A stretch of 64,000 bases of DNA from Marivibrio halodurans (GTDB taxonomy: Bacteria; Pseudomonadota; Alphaproteobacteria; UBA8366; Aestuariispiraceae), in assembly GCF_017963645.1 (NCBI RefSeq), contig NZ_JAGMWN010000003.1, positions 310,001 to 374,000 of the forward strand. The letters run 5' to 3'. The notes under the pieces are model-generated. The model saw nothing but the letters and a program-made list of their open reading frames with translations, did not search any database and had not been told where the DNA came from. The translations under genes were made by a program, and so were the position numbers. Positions 7,425 through 15,998 of this stretch are shown here, in pieces. Each line of letters begins with the position of its first letter. The stretch's first letter is position 1.

Positions 7425-8768
7425 TCAGAATGCGCTATTGGGAAGCCAAAGCGATAGGGCCGGGATGCTCAGGATGAGGATCAGGACGACCGCGTCCAAC
7501 AGCAGGAACGCGGCCGTTCCCTGGAATACCTTGCGCAAGGTGACCTCCGGCGGCGAGACGCCCTTAATCACGAAGACATTCAAGCCGATCGGCGGCGTCA
7601 TGAGTCCCACCTCCAGCAACTTGATGACAATGACACCGAACCAGATCAGGTTCACGTCATAGGCCATCATGAGCGGCACGGTGAAAGGCAGGGTCAAAAC
7701 CAGGATTCCGATGGAATCCAGGAACATGCCGATGATCAGATAGAACAGCACGACCGCCAGGATCACGACCAGGAAGGAAGGGTCGCTCTGTTGCAGCCAT
7801 TCCAGCGCCGTCGGCGTTATGCGCGTCAAGGAAACGAAGCTCGTGAACACCTTGGCGGCAAGCGCGATCAGAAAGATCATCGTCGTTTGCCGCACCGTCT
7901 CGCGCCCGGCCTCGGCCAGAAGGGACAGCGTTAACCGGCGGCGAACGCAACCGATCACAATGGCGACGACGAGGCTGACGGCCGCCGCTTCCGTCGGGGT
8001 GAAGATACCGAGATAGATGCCGCCGACGACGACAAGGAACAGGATGGCGGCGGGCCAAAGCCCGGTCAACGATGCGATTCGCTCCGCATTGGTGGGGGCC
8101 GTATCATCCTGCGGCGCATGCTGGGGCCGCAGACGGCACCAGATCAGGATCGTCACCAGAAAGCCGATCAGCGACAAAAGGCCCGGAACGATACCGGCAA
8201 GGAACAGCCCCTTCACCGATTGCTCGGTGAAGATCGCGTAGATCACGAAAAGCAGGCTGGGCGGGATAAGCGAGCCAAGCGTTCCCCCGGCGGCGACCGA
8301 ACCGGCGGCCAGACGCGGATCATAGCCGTAGCGCAGCATCTCGGGAACGGCGATGCGCCCCATGGCGGCCGCGCAGGCCACGCTGGAGCCGGTGATCGCG
8401 GAAAACCCCGCGCACCCATTGACGGACGCCATCGCCAACCCGCCGGGCAGGCGCCGCAGCAGCACGCGCAGCGCATAATAGAAATCCGTGGTGATCCCCG
8501 CATGATAGGCGACATGCCCCAGCCCGATGAAAAGCGGAATCATGCTCATCGGATAGTTATGCACGAAGCCGTAGGCGCTGGAGCCGATCATCGCCAAGGT
8601 GGGGCGCAAGCCGGCCAGAAGATTGGGGTCGCCCCCCGGCCGCCATCCGAAGAAGAGGATCAGCCCCACGGACGCGCTCACGCCGAGCGCATAGGCGATC
8701 GGAACGCGCAGCACGAGCAGGATAAGCACGGCGCACACGACCGCGATCGCGAGAGTTACCGGTTCCAA
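7425..8768 (-). CDS. dctM: TRAP transporter large permease DctM
   Basis: DctM is the main membrane subunit of a TRAP transporter, which uses a sodium gradient to import organic acids or similar solutes. The protein is very hydrophobic with about 11-13 membrane helices; GGTLGSLIPPSLLFVIYAIF and TEAAAVSLVVAIVIGC are typical family motifs, and LLEVGLMTPPIGLNVFVIKG lies near the C-terminus. I chose TTG at 8768 because GGAAGGAG lies just upstream and the protein then begins LEPVTLAIAVVCAVLILLVL, giving 447 residues. The frame continues upstream to 8999 but without family sequence. It is the third gene of dctPQM; nearly 300 bp containing a repeat separate it from dctQ. Confidence 0.92.
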   Translation of the reverse strand: MEPVTLAIAVVCAVLILLVLRVPIAYALGVSASVGLILFFGWRPGGDPNLLAGLRPTLAMIGSSAYGFVHNYPMSMIPLFIGLGHVAYHAGITTDFYYALRVLLRRLPGGLAMASVNGCAGFSAITGSSVACAAAMGRIAVPEMLRYGYDPRLAAGSVAAGGTLGSLIPPSLLFVIYAIFTEQSVKGLFLAGIVPGLLSLIGFLVTILIWCRLRPQHAPQDDTAPTNAERIASLTGLWPAAILFLVVVGGIYLGIFTPTEAAAVSLVVAIVIGCVRRRLTLSLLAEAGRETVRQTTMIFLIALAAKVFTSFVSLTRITPTALEWLQQSDPSFLVVILAVVLFYLIIGMFLDSIGILVLTLPFTVPLMMAYDVNLIWFGVIVIKLLEVGLMTPPIGLNVFVIKGVSPPEVTLRKVFQGTAAFLLLDAVVLILILSIPALSLWLPNSAF

Positions 8769-9020
8769 GGGACGCTCCTTCCAGCGCGTGATGATTTCAT
8801 GGGGAGCCACCCGAAGTGCCGGTTCCGATTTTCGGGAGAGGAACGGCGCGCGCGGCGATTTTGGAGGGGTCCGACATCGTGAGCACGACGCAACGACGGG
8901 CAAGACGCCGAAACGGGCGCCTCCGGTCGGCTTTCCGGCCCCACGGGCCGCGCGCCGAAGCAAGCGTGGAGACCGCGTGACGATGACGCCATCGCCCACA
9001 CACCCTCTCTCCGCCGGGCG

Positions 9021-9069
9021 CCCGGAAAAGCGGTCTCAGATGCTTCCATTACGCTTCATCACGCTCTAG
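9021..9069 (-). repeat. CTAGAGC-type intergenic repeat, copy 1
   Basis: Read on the minus strand the copy starts CTAGAGCGTGATGAAGC at 9069 and runs into a GAGACCGCTTTTCCGGG block; a further homologous block (GGGCGATGG, CATCGTCACG) continues to about 8976. The same order of blocks is found at 31412-31364 and a short form at 11196-11170. The first bases supply the TAG stop codon of dctQ (9066-9068). Together with about 200 further bases showing no gene, it fills the dctQ-dctM gap. Confidence 0.6.
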
Positions 9070-9569
9070 CGCGTCAGCGCACGACAGTCGATGACGACCA
9101 TCATGACGAGACGAACGAAGAACAGCGCGATTCCGAACAGAAAGGCGGAGTGACCGATCCACACCGGAATGTCGAGAACGCCGTTATAATATTCCTGCGT
9201 GCGCCAAGCCTGCTTCAGCCCGTCCCAGGCCGCCGCCAGAAGAAAACCGGAAAAGCCGAGCCCGGCCACATGCCCGAGCAAGGCCAGGAGATACTTCGCC
9301 CCCGTCCCCGCCTTCTCGGTGAAAAGATCGACGCTGATATGCTGCCGCAAGGCCGTGACCATGCCGATCGGCAGGAGAATGACCAGCACCATCAATTCCT
9401 GCACCAGTTGGATATCGTCGGGGATGATCGCCCGCCCGATCCACCGGCTGATGACGTTAGTGGTCACCAGGACCGCCATGGCGAAGAGTCCCGCCACGGC
9501 GATCCCGGTGAGAAAACGTTCAACCGCACTCGGCAGGGCCGGCGGCAGGTCTTCGTTCAGTTGCTCCAC
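9066..9569 (-). CDS. dctQ: TRAP transporter small permease DctQ
   Basis: The small membrane subunit that pairs with DctM. 167 residues with four predicted membrane helices: about 20-40, 54-74 (VQELMVLVILLPIGMVTALR), 93-113 and 137-160. The pattern RQHISVDLF after helix 2 is typical of the family. Translation starts at GTG 9569 and overlaps the end of dctP by 13 bp, so the two are translationally coupled. The stop codon lies inside a dispersed repeat. Confidence 0.88.
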   Translation of the reverse strand: MEQLNEDLPPALPSAVERFLTGIAVAGLFAMAVLVTTNVISRWIGRAIIPDDIQLVQELMVLVILLPIGMVTALRQHISVDLFTEKAGTGAKYLLALLGHVAGLGFSGFLLAAAWDGLKQAWRTQEYYNGVLDIPVWIGHSAFLFGIALFFVRLVMMVVIDCRALTR

Positions 9570-10615
9570 GGATAGCCTTCGCTTTCGTGAATCCCACGGT
9601 ATTTCTCGATCAACGCCTCGTAGTCCGACAGCAACTGCGCGCTATCGATCCCATTCTCCTCGGCCTTCGCGGCCCAGGAGTCGATCGACTTCCGGCTGGC
9701 CTCGTTCAGCTTGGCCCGATCCGCCTGCGACAACTCATGAAGCGTCACGGCGGGGCCTTCCGCGCCTTCGGCCATCGCCTGCTTAGCCTTCTCGGACCGC
9801 TCCATCATCACCTTCGCCATCTGATCGATGAAATCGGAGGAGACTTCGTCGAAAACGGCCTTTTCCTCGTCGCTCATCCGATCATAGCTGCCCGGATTGA
9901 TGACGATGCCGAAGGACATGTTCTGCCCCCAATCCATTTCGAGGATATTCTGGGCCACCTCGTACTGGCGATAGGCCTCCATCGCATAGTAGTAGTTCTG
10001 GTTACAGTCGATAAGGCCGGAATCCAGCGCCTGATAAACATCCGCCTGGCTCATCCGGGACACTTCCGCCCCCAGGAGGGTCAGCGTATCGCCATAGGGG
10101 CCGGAGGCGCGGACCTTCTTGCCGGAAATATCCTCGATGCTCTCGACCGCCGTGTTGCAGATCATCTGAACCGGACCGGTCGTGAAATTCGTCACGTAAC
10201 GCACGCCCGCATCGGCGAATTCCTCCCGCATGATCTCGTTCTCGTTGGTGAGATCATAGATAGCGCGCATGCCGATCCACATGTCGCTATTGTCCACGGG
10301 CAGATCCGCCATGTTGTAGGCCTGCAACTCGGCGGGCGTGAAGAAGCCCACGATGGTGCCCATGTCGGCGACACCGGAGGCGACACCGTTCAGCGTGTCA
10401 CGGCCGCCGATGAGCGAGCCGCCCCAGAAGAACTCGATCGACAGCGCGCCGTCGGAGCGCTTCTCCAGTTCATCGGCGAACCATTCCATCACCTCGGCGC
10501 GCGCGCCCCGGTTCGGGCCGTAGTCGGAATAGCGCAACACCGTTTGGGCCGAGGCCATGCTGGTGCCGGCAAGCAGCGCGGCGGCGGCCGCGATGAAGAG
10601 TTTTCTCGGATTCAT
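9557..10615 (-). CDS. dctP: TRAP transporter solute-binding protein DctP
   Basis: The periplasmic receptor that delivers the substrate to DctQM. 352 residues beginning with a signal peptide (MNPRKLFIAAAAALLAGTSM, cleavage after ASA). The mature protein opens TVLRYSDYGPNRGARAEVME and contains the conserved FWGGSLIGGRDTLNGVASGV and the KKVRASGPYGDTLTLLG region whose arginine usually contacts a substrate carboxylate. ATG 10615 is preceded by GGGAGGAA. The upstream palindrome TTGCATGCAT (10649-10658) is shared with the gene at 11912-13477 and suggests control by the neighbouring GntR regulator. The substrate cannot be deduced. Confidence 0.92.
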   Translation of the reverse strand: MNPRKLFIAAAAALLAGTSMASAQTVLRYSDYGPNRGARAEVMEWFADELEKRSDGALSIEFFWGGSLIGGRDTLNGVASGVADMGTIVGFFTPAELQAYNMADLPVDNSDMWIGMRAIYDLTNENEIMREEFADAGVRYVTNFTTGPVQMICNTAVESIEDISGKKVRASGPYGDTLTLLGAEVSRMSQADVYQALDSGLIDCNQNYYYAMEAYRQYEVAQNILEMDWGQNMSFGIVINPGSYDRMSDEEKAVFDEVSSDFIDQMAKVMMERSEKAKQAMAEGAEGPAVTLHELSQADRAKLNEASRKSIDSWAAKAEENGIDSAQLLSDYEALIEKYRGIHESEGYPWSN

Positions 10616-10648
10616 CTTGGGTTCCTCCCGTTGTAAGAGAGGCCGAAA

Positions 10649-10658
10649 TTGCATGCAT
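10649..10658. promoter_or_regulatory. TGCATGCA palindrome upstream of dctP, candidate GntR operator
   Basis: TTGCATGCAT lies 34 bp upstream of the dctP start codon. The same core occurs twice upstream of the 521-residue protein gene (13500 and 13562). FadR-type GntR proteins bind short palindromes of about this size, and a FadR-type gene lies at 13583-14362. Confidence 0.55.
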
Positions 10659-10665
10659 CATCTGA

Positions 10666-11166
10666 TCAGGTCAATCTTCCGACGCTTCGTTTTGCCGGAT
10701 TTTCCATTCTATGCATACAAATATCCACCGACGCGCGAAACAGGGTGGAGAAGATTCCCCGTCCCACGGGCCCTGTCGCACTCATCGCCACCATCATGGC
10801 CAACAGGGCGGCCGTCGATGAGCCGAACCAAAGATGCGCCGCGACCGCCATCGCGCAGACCATCGCGCCGAGTTGGAGAGAGATTCGAACGAGGAAAGCG
10901 CGCATGCCGTCCCTCTCGAAGCAGAAAAGCGACCCAAGCATCATGCCGCCATACATGAACGGGCACGACGCGACGGCAAGGCGCATCAACTCCGGATCGA
11001 ACGAGGTAACGGTCAAGCAAAGCCCGCCATCGACGATCAGCAATTGGTCGAGGCCGTGCCCGGCGACCATCAGGAGATGCGGCGGGCTCGCGAGGCATTT
11101 TAGAAGTCCGGCGGACACGTTGCGCGCCCCCACCGGACAGGCGGCCTTAAAGCGCGGCACTCTCAT
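10666..11166 (-). CDS. Hypothetical membrane protein
   Basis: A 166-residue frame with about three or four hydrophobic segments (roughly residues 33-50, 68-90, 96-114 and 120-137) and several cysteines. No family is recognised. The start is uncertain: the first 25 residues look poor and an internal ATG occurs near residue 33. It sits on the same strand as, and upstream of, dctP, with the TGCATGCA operator between them. The composition is plausible for a real membrane protein, but it could be a degenerate gene. Confidence 0.45.
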   Translation of the reverse strand: MRVPRFKAACPVGARNVSAGLLKCLASPPHLLMVAGHGLDQLLIVDGGLCLTVTSFDPELMRLAVASCPFMYGGMMLGSLFCFERDGMRAFLVRISLQLGAMVCAMAVAAHLWFGSSTAALLAMMVAMSATGPVGRGIFSTLFRASVDICMHRMENPAKRSVGRLT

Positions 11167-11169
11167 CTG

Positions 11170-11196
11170 ATTCGATCAGGAATCATCGCGCTCTAG
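11170..11196 (-). repeat. CTAGAGC-type intergenic repeat, short copy 2
   Basis: Minus-strand reading starts CTAGAGCGCGATGATTC and contains the small inverted repeat TGATTC/GAATCA. It supplies the TAG stop codon (11193-11195) of the methyltransferase gene, as copy 1 does for dctQ. Confidence 0.55.
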
Positions 11197-11909
11197 CCAT
11201 CGGCGCGCAAAAAGGAAAAGGCGCGGCACGGCTGATCGAGCATATATCGGTTCGCGCCGACCGGCCGGGCATGGCGTTCGAATCGACGGACCACCTCGCC
11301 CGCGATTTCGGGATCGGCGGCCCGTTCGGCGCGCGTGCGGTCGACACCGACCGCCATCTCGATGAGCGCGGCCGCGTCGGCGACCTCGCGCTCGATCGCG
11401 TAGGTTATCTCCCGTTGCAGCCGCAACGGGCCGCCGGGCGCCTCCAGGAGCACTTGCGAGCGCGTGCGAACCTCCGTTTCGTCATCGATCGGTTTGATGA
11501 CCTCCGTCATCGCGCCGAACGGCTCCGGTTCGGAGACGAACAGATGCCCACCCGGCCGCAGGACGCGGGCGACTTCCTCCAACATGCCCGGCTGCACCGC
11601 GGCCGGCACGTGATGGAAACTGAAGATGAAACAGACGCAATCGAAGGCGCCGTCCGGATAGGGAAGGGTATGGCCGTCCCCCAGCGTCAGCCAGGAGGCC
11701 GCGATACCCGCCTCCCGGGCGGCGTCCAAAGTGCGCTCATCAACCTCGAGCCCATGGGCGCGCGCGCCCGCCTGCCGCAGGCGGGAGACGAAAGCCCCCT
11801 GCCCGCAGCCGGCGTCGAGAACATCGCGGCCGGCGACATCGACGGTCGAGGACAGTTCGGCGAAATGCCGCTCGACCGGCGACGCCGCCGCAGATTCCGG
11901 ATTCTTCAT
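11193..11909 (-). CDS. SAM-dependent methyltransferase, class I
   Basis: 238 residues with a class I methyltransferase fold. Motif I is DVLDAGCGQGAFVSRLRQAG, an acidic residue after strand 2 is in GLEVDERTLD, and the later motifs are DGAFDCVCFIFSFHHVP and EVARVLRPGGHLFVSEPEPF. This is the Methyltransf_11 pattern; the substrate is unknown. ATG 11909 begins directly after the stop of the upstream 521-residue protein gene (2 bp apart), so the pair is probably co-transcribed and functionally linked. The frame extends upstream to 11933, inside the upstream gene. Confidence 0.85.
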   Translation of the reverse strand: MKNPESAAASPVERHFAELSSTVDVAGRDVLDAGCGQGAFVSRLRQAGARAHGLEVDERTLDAAREAGIAASWLTLGDGHTLPYPDGAFDCVCFIFSFHHVPAAVQPGMLEEVARVLRPGGHLFVSEPEPFGAMTEVIKPIDDETEVRTRSQVLLEAPGGPLRLQREITYAIEREVADAAALIEMAVGVDRTRAERAADPEIAGEVVRRFERHARPVGANRYMLDQPCRAFSFLRADG

Positions 11910-11911
11910 CC

Positions 11912-13477
11912 TTAGTGGCCGTGATCGCAGCAATTGCCCTTCAGCTGGGGGGCCTCGATGCCGCTGTGATTACAGCAGCCGCCCTTCCAGAACTCGGCGC
12001 CCGCGCCATGGCAATACTTACCGTCGGCTTCCACCATCTTCATGAACAGCGGATGGAAGTCCCGGCAGATGTCGAGTTCCGACTTCACCCAATGAAGCGG
12101 GTCCTTGGCGTAATGCTCGCGATAATCGCCCGCCATGTTCAGACCCGGCACGGCGGGGTTCCAGCTCTCGTCCAGCCACAGGTCGGGATCACCGTACTTC
12201 TCCGCGATCTTGCGGATTTGCGGATCGTCCAGCGCCTTGAGGCGACCGTTCTCGATCACCGGCTCGCTCTCGCCGCTATCGTAATAGGCGGTGTATGTCG
12301 GGAAATAGAGATGCAGATGCCAATGGCCGACCAAATGCCCCATGCGCGCGGCACGACGCTCATCCATCGAGGAGATGATGGTGCCGAAGCCCATGTGGAT
12401 CACACCGGAGCGCACGCGCTCATATAGGCAATTGACGAAGCCCGTCGGGAACCCCTTCCGCGGCCGGTGGATATGCGGATTGGTGCCGATAGAGGCTTCC
12501 CACCAATACATCAAACCCTTGCCGGGGAAGCCCGGATACTCGATGTCCTTGGTGCGCTCCATCACATCGCGCAGCTTATCGCCGAACTCGCCGCCCTCGT
12601 TGATTCGAGTGATCTTGGAATCCTCGACGATGAGTTGGGTCCAGTCGCAAGGCGCGATATGATTCGTCGTCCCGGCGATGACGCCGTTGCCGTTCTCCTT
12701 GCCTTTCAGATAGATCCAGGGCCGGCCGGTGATATGGCCGGGCAGATAGGTCGCCCCGAACTTGGAGTTCCCTTCCCAGGTCTGATTGACGATATCCGGG
12801 TTGTAGCCCTCGCGCTTGGAATCCCAATAACCGTCATGATTGGTGAATTCGATATCGGTGCCTTCCGGATCGGTGATCCGGACCCGGCGGGCGGCGCGGA
12901 CGCGGTCCCAGGTCCATTTGTCGATCGCGGTCAATAGCTCCGCCGGCATGGTATGGGCCGGGGATGCGAGGATTTCCGGCGTGATGAACGGCATGCGCTG
13001 AATCTTGACGTCGCTGTCCTTGAGCACCGGCCCGCCATAACCCATCAGGATCTTGTCGAACTCCTGGCTGGCGGCGATCTTCTCCCACTCGTCCATCCAT
13101 TCGGCCAGTTCCTTGGTGCGGAAAAGATAGTACTCGACCTCGTCGGCACCGACCCATTCCTTCACCGGGCCGCGGTCGATCTCCTTGATCTCGTAATCGA
13201 CCTTGTACTTCTCGAATATTTTCTTGCAGGCTTCGATCACCATCGGGTCGTGCCAGTTATCGACACGCAGCCGGACCTTCTCCCCTTCCTGCAGATCCCA
13301 GCAGGCATTGAGGCCGTGATTATAGGGCCGCTGCGCCACATGCTCGAGATAGGGGAGAAGCTGATCCGGATGCGTCACCTCCACGAAGGGCGGGCAGCGC
13401 GGCGGGCGCGTCTCCTTCAGGGGCGGCTCCTCGAAAGAGGGCATCGGCGGGCGGGCGGGGAGTGTGGTGTCGGGCAT
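11912..13477 (-). CDS. Unrecognised 521-residue putative metalloprotein, M29/NicX-like
   Basis: I do not recognise this protein with certainty. A block RVRITDPEGTDIEFTNHDG (about 195-213) resembles the signature of M29 aminopeptidases and of the related ring-cleaving dioxygenase NicX, proteins that bind a divalent metal. Other striking blocks are GHWHLHLYFPTY, HMGFGTIISSMDERR and a C-terminus rich in Cys and His (GGCCNHSG and GNCCDHGH as the last residues), suggesting a second metal site. No signal peptide or membrane segment is seen. It lies between a GntR regulator and a methyltransferase, near a TRAP transporter with the same TGCATGCA sites, so an enzyme acting on the transported compound is a reasonable inference. 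Confidence 0.6.
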   Translation of the reverse strand: MPDTTLPARPPMPSFEEPPLKETRPPRCPPFVEVTHPDQLLPYLEHVAQRPYNHGLNACWDLQEGEKVRLRVDNWHDPMVIEACKKIFEKYKVDYEIKEIDRGPVKEWVGADEVEYYLFRTKELAEWMDEWEKIAASQEFDKILMGYGGPVLKDSDVKIQRMPFITPEILASPAHTMPAELLTAIDKWTWDRVRAARRVRITDPEGTDIEFTNHDGYWDSKREGYNPDIVNQTWEGNSKFGATYLPGHITGRPWIYLKGKENGNGVIAGTTNHIAPCDWTQLIVEDSKITRINEGGEFGDKLRDVMERTKDIEYPGFPGKGLMYWWEASIGTNPHIHRPRKGFPTGFVNCLYERVRSGVIHMGFGTIISSMDERRAARMGHLVGHWHLHLYFPTYTAYYDSGESEPVIENGRLKALDDPQIRKIAEKYGDPDLWLDESWNPAVPGLNMAGDYREHYAKDPLHWVKSELDICRDFHPLFMKMVEADGKYCHGAGAEFWKGGCCNHSGIEAPQLKGNCCDHGH

Positions 13478-13499
13478 TTTCGCCTCCTGGAACGTAATA

Positions 13500-13509
13500 T
13501 TGCATGCAA
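13500..13509. promoter_or_regulatory. TTGCATGCAA palindrome, candidate GntR operator
   Basis: A perfect 10-bp palindrome 22 bp upstream of the start codon of the 521-residue protein gene, with the same core as the sites at 10649 and 13562. Confidence 0.55.
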
Positions 13510-13534
13510 AGAGCTATCATGCACGCTCCGAAAG

Positions 13535-13552
13535 TGCCAGATCAATCTGGCA
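13535..13552. promoter_or_regulatory. Inverted repeat TGCCAGAT-CA-ATCTGGCA
   Basis: Two 8-bp arms separated by 2 bp, lying between the two TGCATGCA sites in the space between the GntR gene and the 521-residue protein gene. It could be a second operator or a small hairpin. Confidence 0.4.
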
Positions 13553-13561
13553 AAGCCAATA

Positions 13562-13571
13562 ATGCATGCAA
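13562..13571. promoter_or_regulatory. ATGCATGCAA palindrome, candidate GntR operator
   Basis: Third TGCATGCA site of the cluster, 62 bp (about six helical turns) from the one at 13500 and just after the stop of the GntR gene. Confidence 0.5.
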
Positions 13572-13582
13572 GGTGAAGGCTT

Positions 13583-14362
13583 TCACTTCCATGGCCCGGG
13601 CGCCGTCCGCTCGTCGCGCCGATTGATCAATCCCATGCCGGGAACCATCGAAAGGCGACGGCCGCTGCGCATGCTCTCGAAACTCGCCCGTTTATTGCTG
13701 CATGCCTGATAGGCGTAGCCGACCATCAGGGCCGCGGCGCGCCCGCCCTGCCGATTCATCAAGGCCTCAACCAATTGCTTCCGGGTCTCGAACATGTCGA
13801 GCACCCGATCGCGACTATAATCCGCGGAGGAAAGGTCGAAGACGACGCTCTTCGGGGCGACCAGCGGGATGCGGGAAAGCTGCGCGATCGTGGCCTCGAT
13901 CGCGGGGCTGCCGGACGCGGACACGAGGAGGCCGTGAAATGCCGCGACCAGATCCATCCAGGCAAGTCGGCCTTCCACCTCGGCGAAGCCATCGGCCAGA
14001 ACCTGCTCCATCCGGGCGAGAATATCCTGGAACCGCTCCCGGTCATCGACGGACAGCCCTCTCTCGCAGATATATCGCGCGGCGATCGCCTCCAACTCGC
14101 CGCGCACGATGATCGCGTCCGTGACCTCCTCCAGCGAGAAGGCGCGCGTTCGAAACCCCCGGTTCGGGGCATGGACGACGAGCCCTTCCAATTCCAGCGC
14201 GCTCAACGCCAACCGAACGACGGTGCGCGAGACGCCCAGCATCTCGCTCAGAGGTACCTCCCGCAGCTTCTCGTCGCCGCCATAGACACCGCTTAGAACC
14301 GCCTCGCGCAGGGCCTGGGTCGCCTTTTCCACCTGCGTCGCGTTCTCGGTGCTGCTTGCCAT
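13583..14362 (-). CDS. FadR-type GntR-family regulator
   Basis: 259 residues. The N-terminal winged helix reads ATQALREAVLSGVYGGDEKL, then REVPLSEMLGVSRTVVRLAL and LELEGLVVHAPNRGFRTRAF, the GntR DNA-binding pattern. The C-terminal part (from about residue 90) is all-helical and matches the FCD effector domain (IIVRGELEAIAARYICERG, then DLVAAFHGLLVSASGSPAIE). Start 14362 is preceded by GGAGGAG. FCD regulators usually respond to the substrate of the genes they control; the neighbouring TRAP transporter and the 521-residue protein are the likely targets because three matching palindromes lie upstream of them. Confidence 0.88.
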   Translation of the reverse strand: MASSTENATQVEKATQALREAVLSGVYGGDEKLREVPLSEMLGVSRTVVRLALSALELEGLVVHAPNRGFRTRAFSLEEVTDAIIVRGELEAIAARYICERGLSVDDRERFQDILARMEQVLADGFAEVEGRLAWMDLVAAFHGLLVSASGSPAIEATIAQLSRIPLVAPKSVVFDLSSADYSRDRVLDMFETRKQLVEALMNRQGGRAAALMVGYAYQACSNKRASFESMRSGRRLSMVPGMGLINRRDERTAPGPWK

Positions 14363-14675
14363 GCTCCGGTCTCCTCCGTTCCGGCATTCGCCATCATCCC
14401 GACTTACTCGCCCGAACCACGGTATGAGAACAAGCGGGATGTCTGGAAAAACGCCATGCTCGACGAACAGGCATATGCCACGAGCGGGTCGCGTGGCGCG
14501 AAACCGGGCATCGCCACGCATCAGACAGCCCCCGGGAAGCAATCGGCCCGCCGCGTCGCGAGACGGGCGGGCCGATGCTGCCGGTGCTCCCCGGCGATCG
14601 CGACCACCGAGGCCGCCGGTTGGTCCGGCGTGCCTCGCGCGGTCGACTTGTTCGATGGTCAGGGGCGCGTCCCGG
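14363..14675. other. 313-bp gap between gntR and recA
   Basis: No convincing gene. It should hold the gntR promoter and the 3' end signal of recA. The only clear structure is the hairpin at 14542-14576. Confidence 0.5.
14542..14576 (-). terminator. GC hairpin downstream of recA
   Basis: An 11-bp perfect stem (14542-14552 with 14566-14576) with a 13-nt loop, 100 bp after the recA stop. There is no T-run on either strand, so it is a weak or non-canonical terminator. Confidence 0.35.
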
Positions 14676-15773
<1,098 letters not shown>

Positions 15774-15850
15774 CTCACGTCGATCCTTTTCCCATAGGCC
15801 CGGAGGCGATGCAATTGCTGGGATCGTACAGGATTTGTTCTCTTCATCAA

Positions 15851-15865
15851 GTTCTTTTTTAGTTC
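15851..15865. promoter_or_regulatory. LexA (SOS) box of recA, alphaproteobacterial type
   Basis: GTTC-TTTTTTA-GTTC is an exact match to the direct-repeat SOS box GTTC-N7-GTTC used by alphaproteobacterial LexA. On the recA strand it reads GAAC-N7-GAAC. The position, upstream of recA, is as expected. Confidence 0.8.
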
Positions 15866-15998
15866 TCCTTATCCGGCCAACTATTTTCGATCTGGAACAG
15901 ATGGTTGGGTTTGGCCCGCACCTGTATCCAAGCCGTTCCAACGAAAGTAGAATCACCTGCCCCGCCCGCACGGGCCGGCCGAACGCCCTTGCCGCCCC

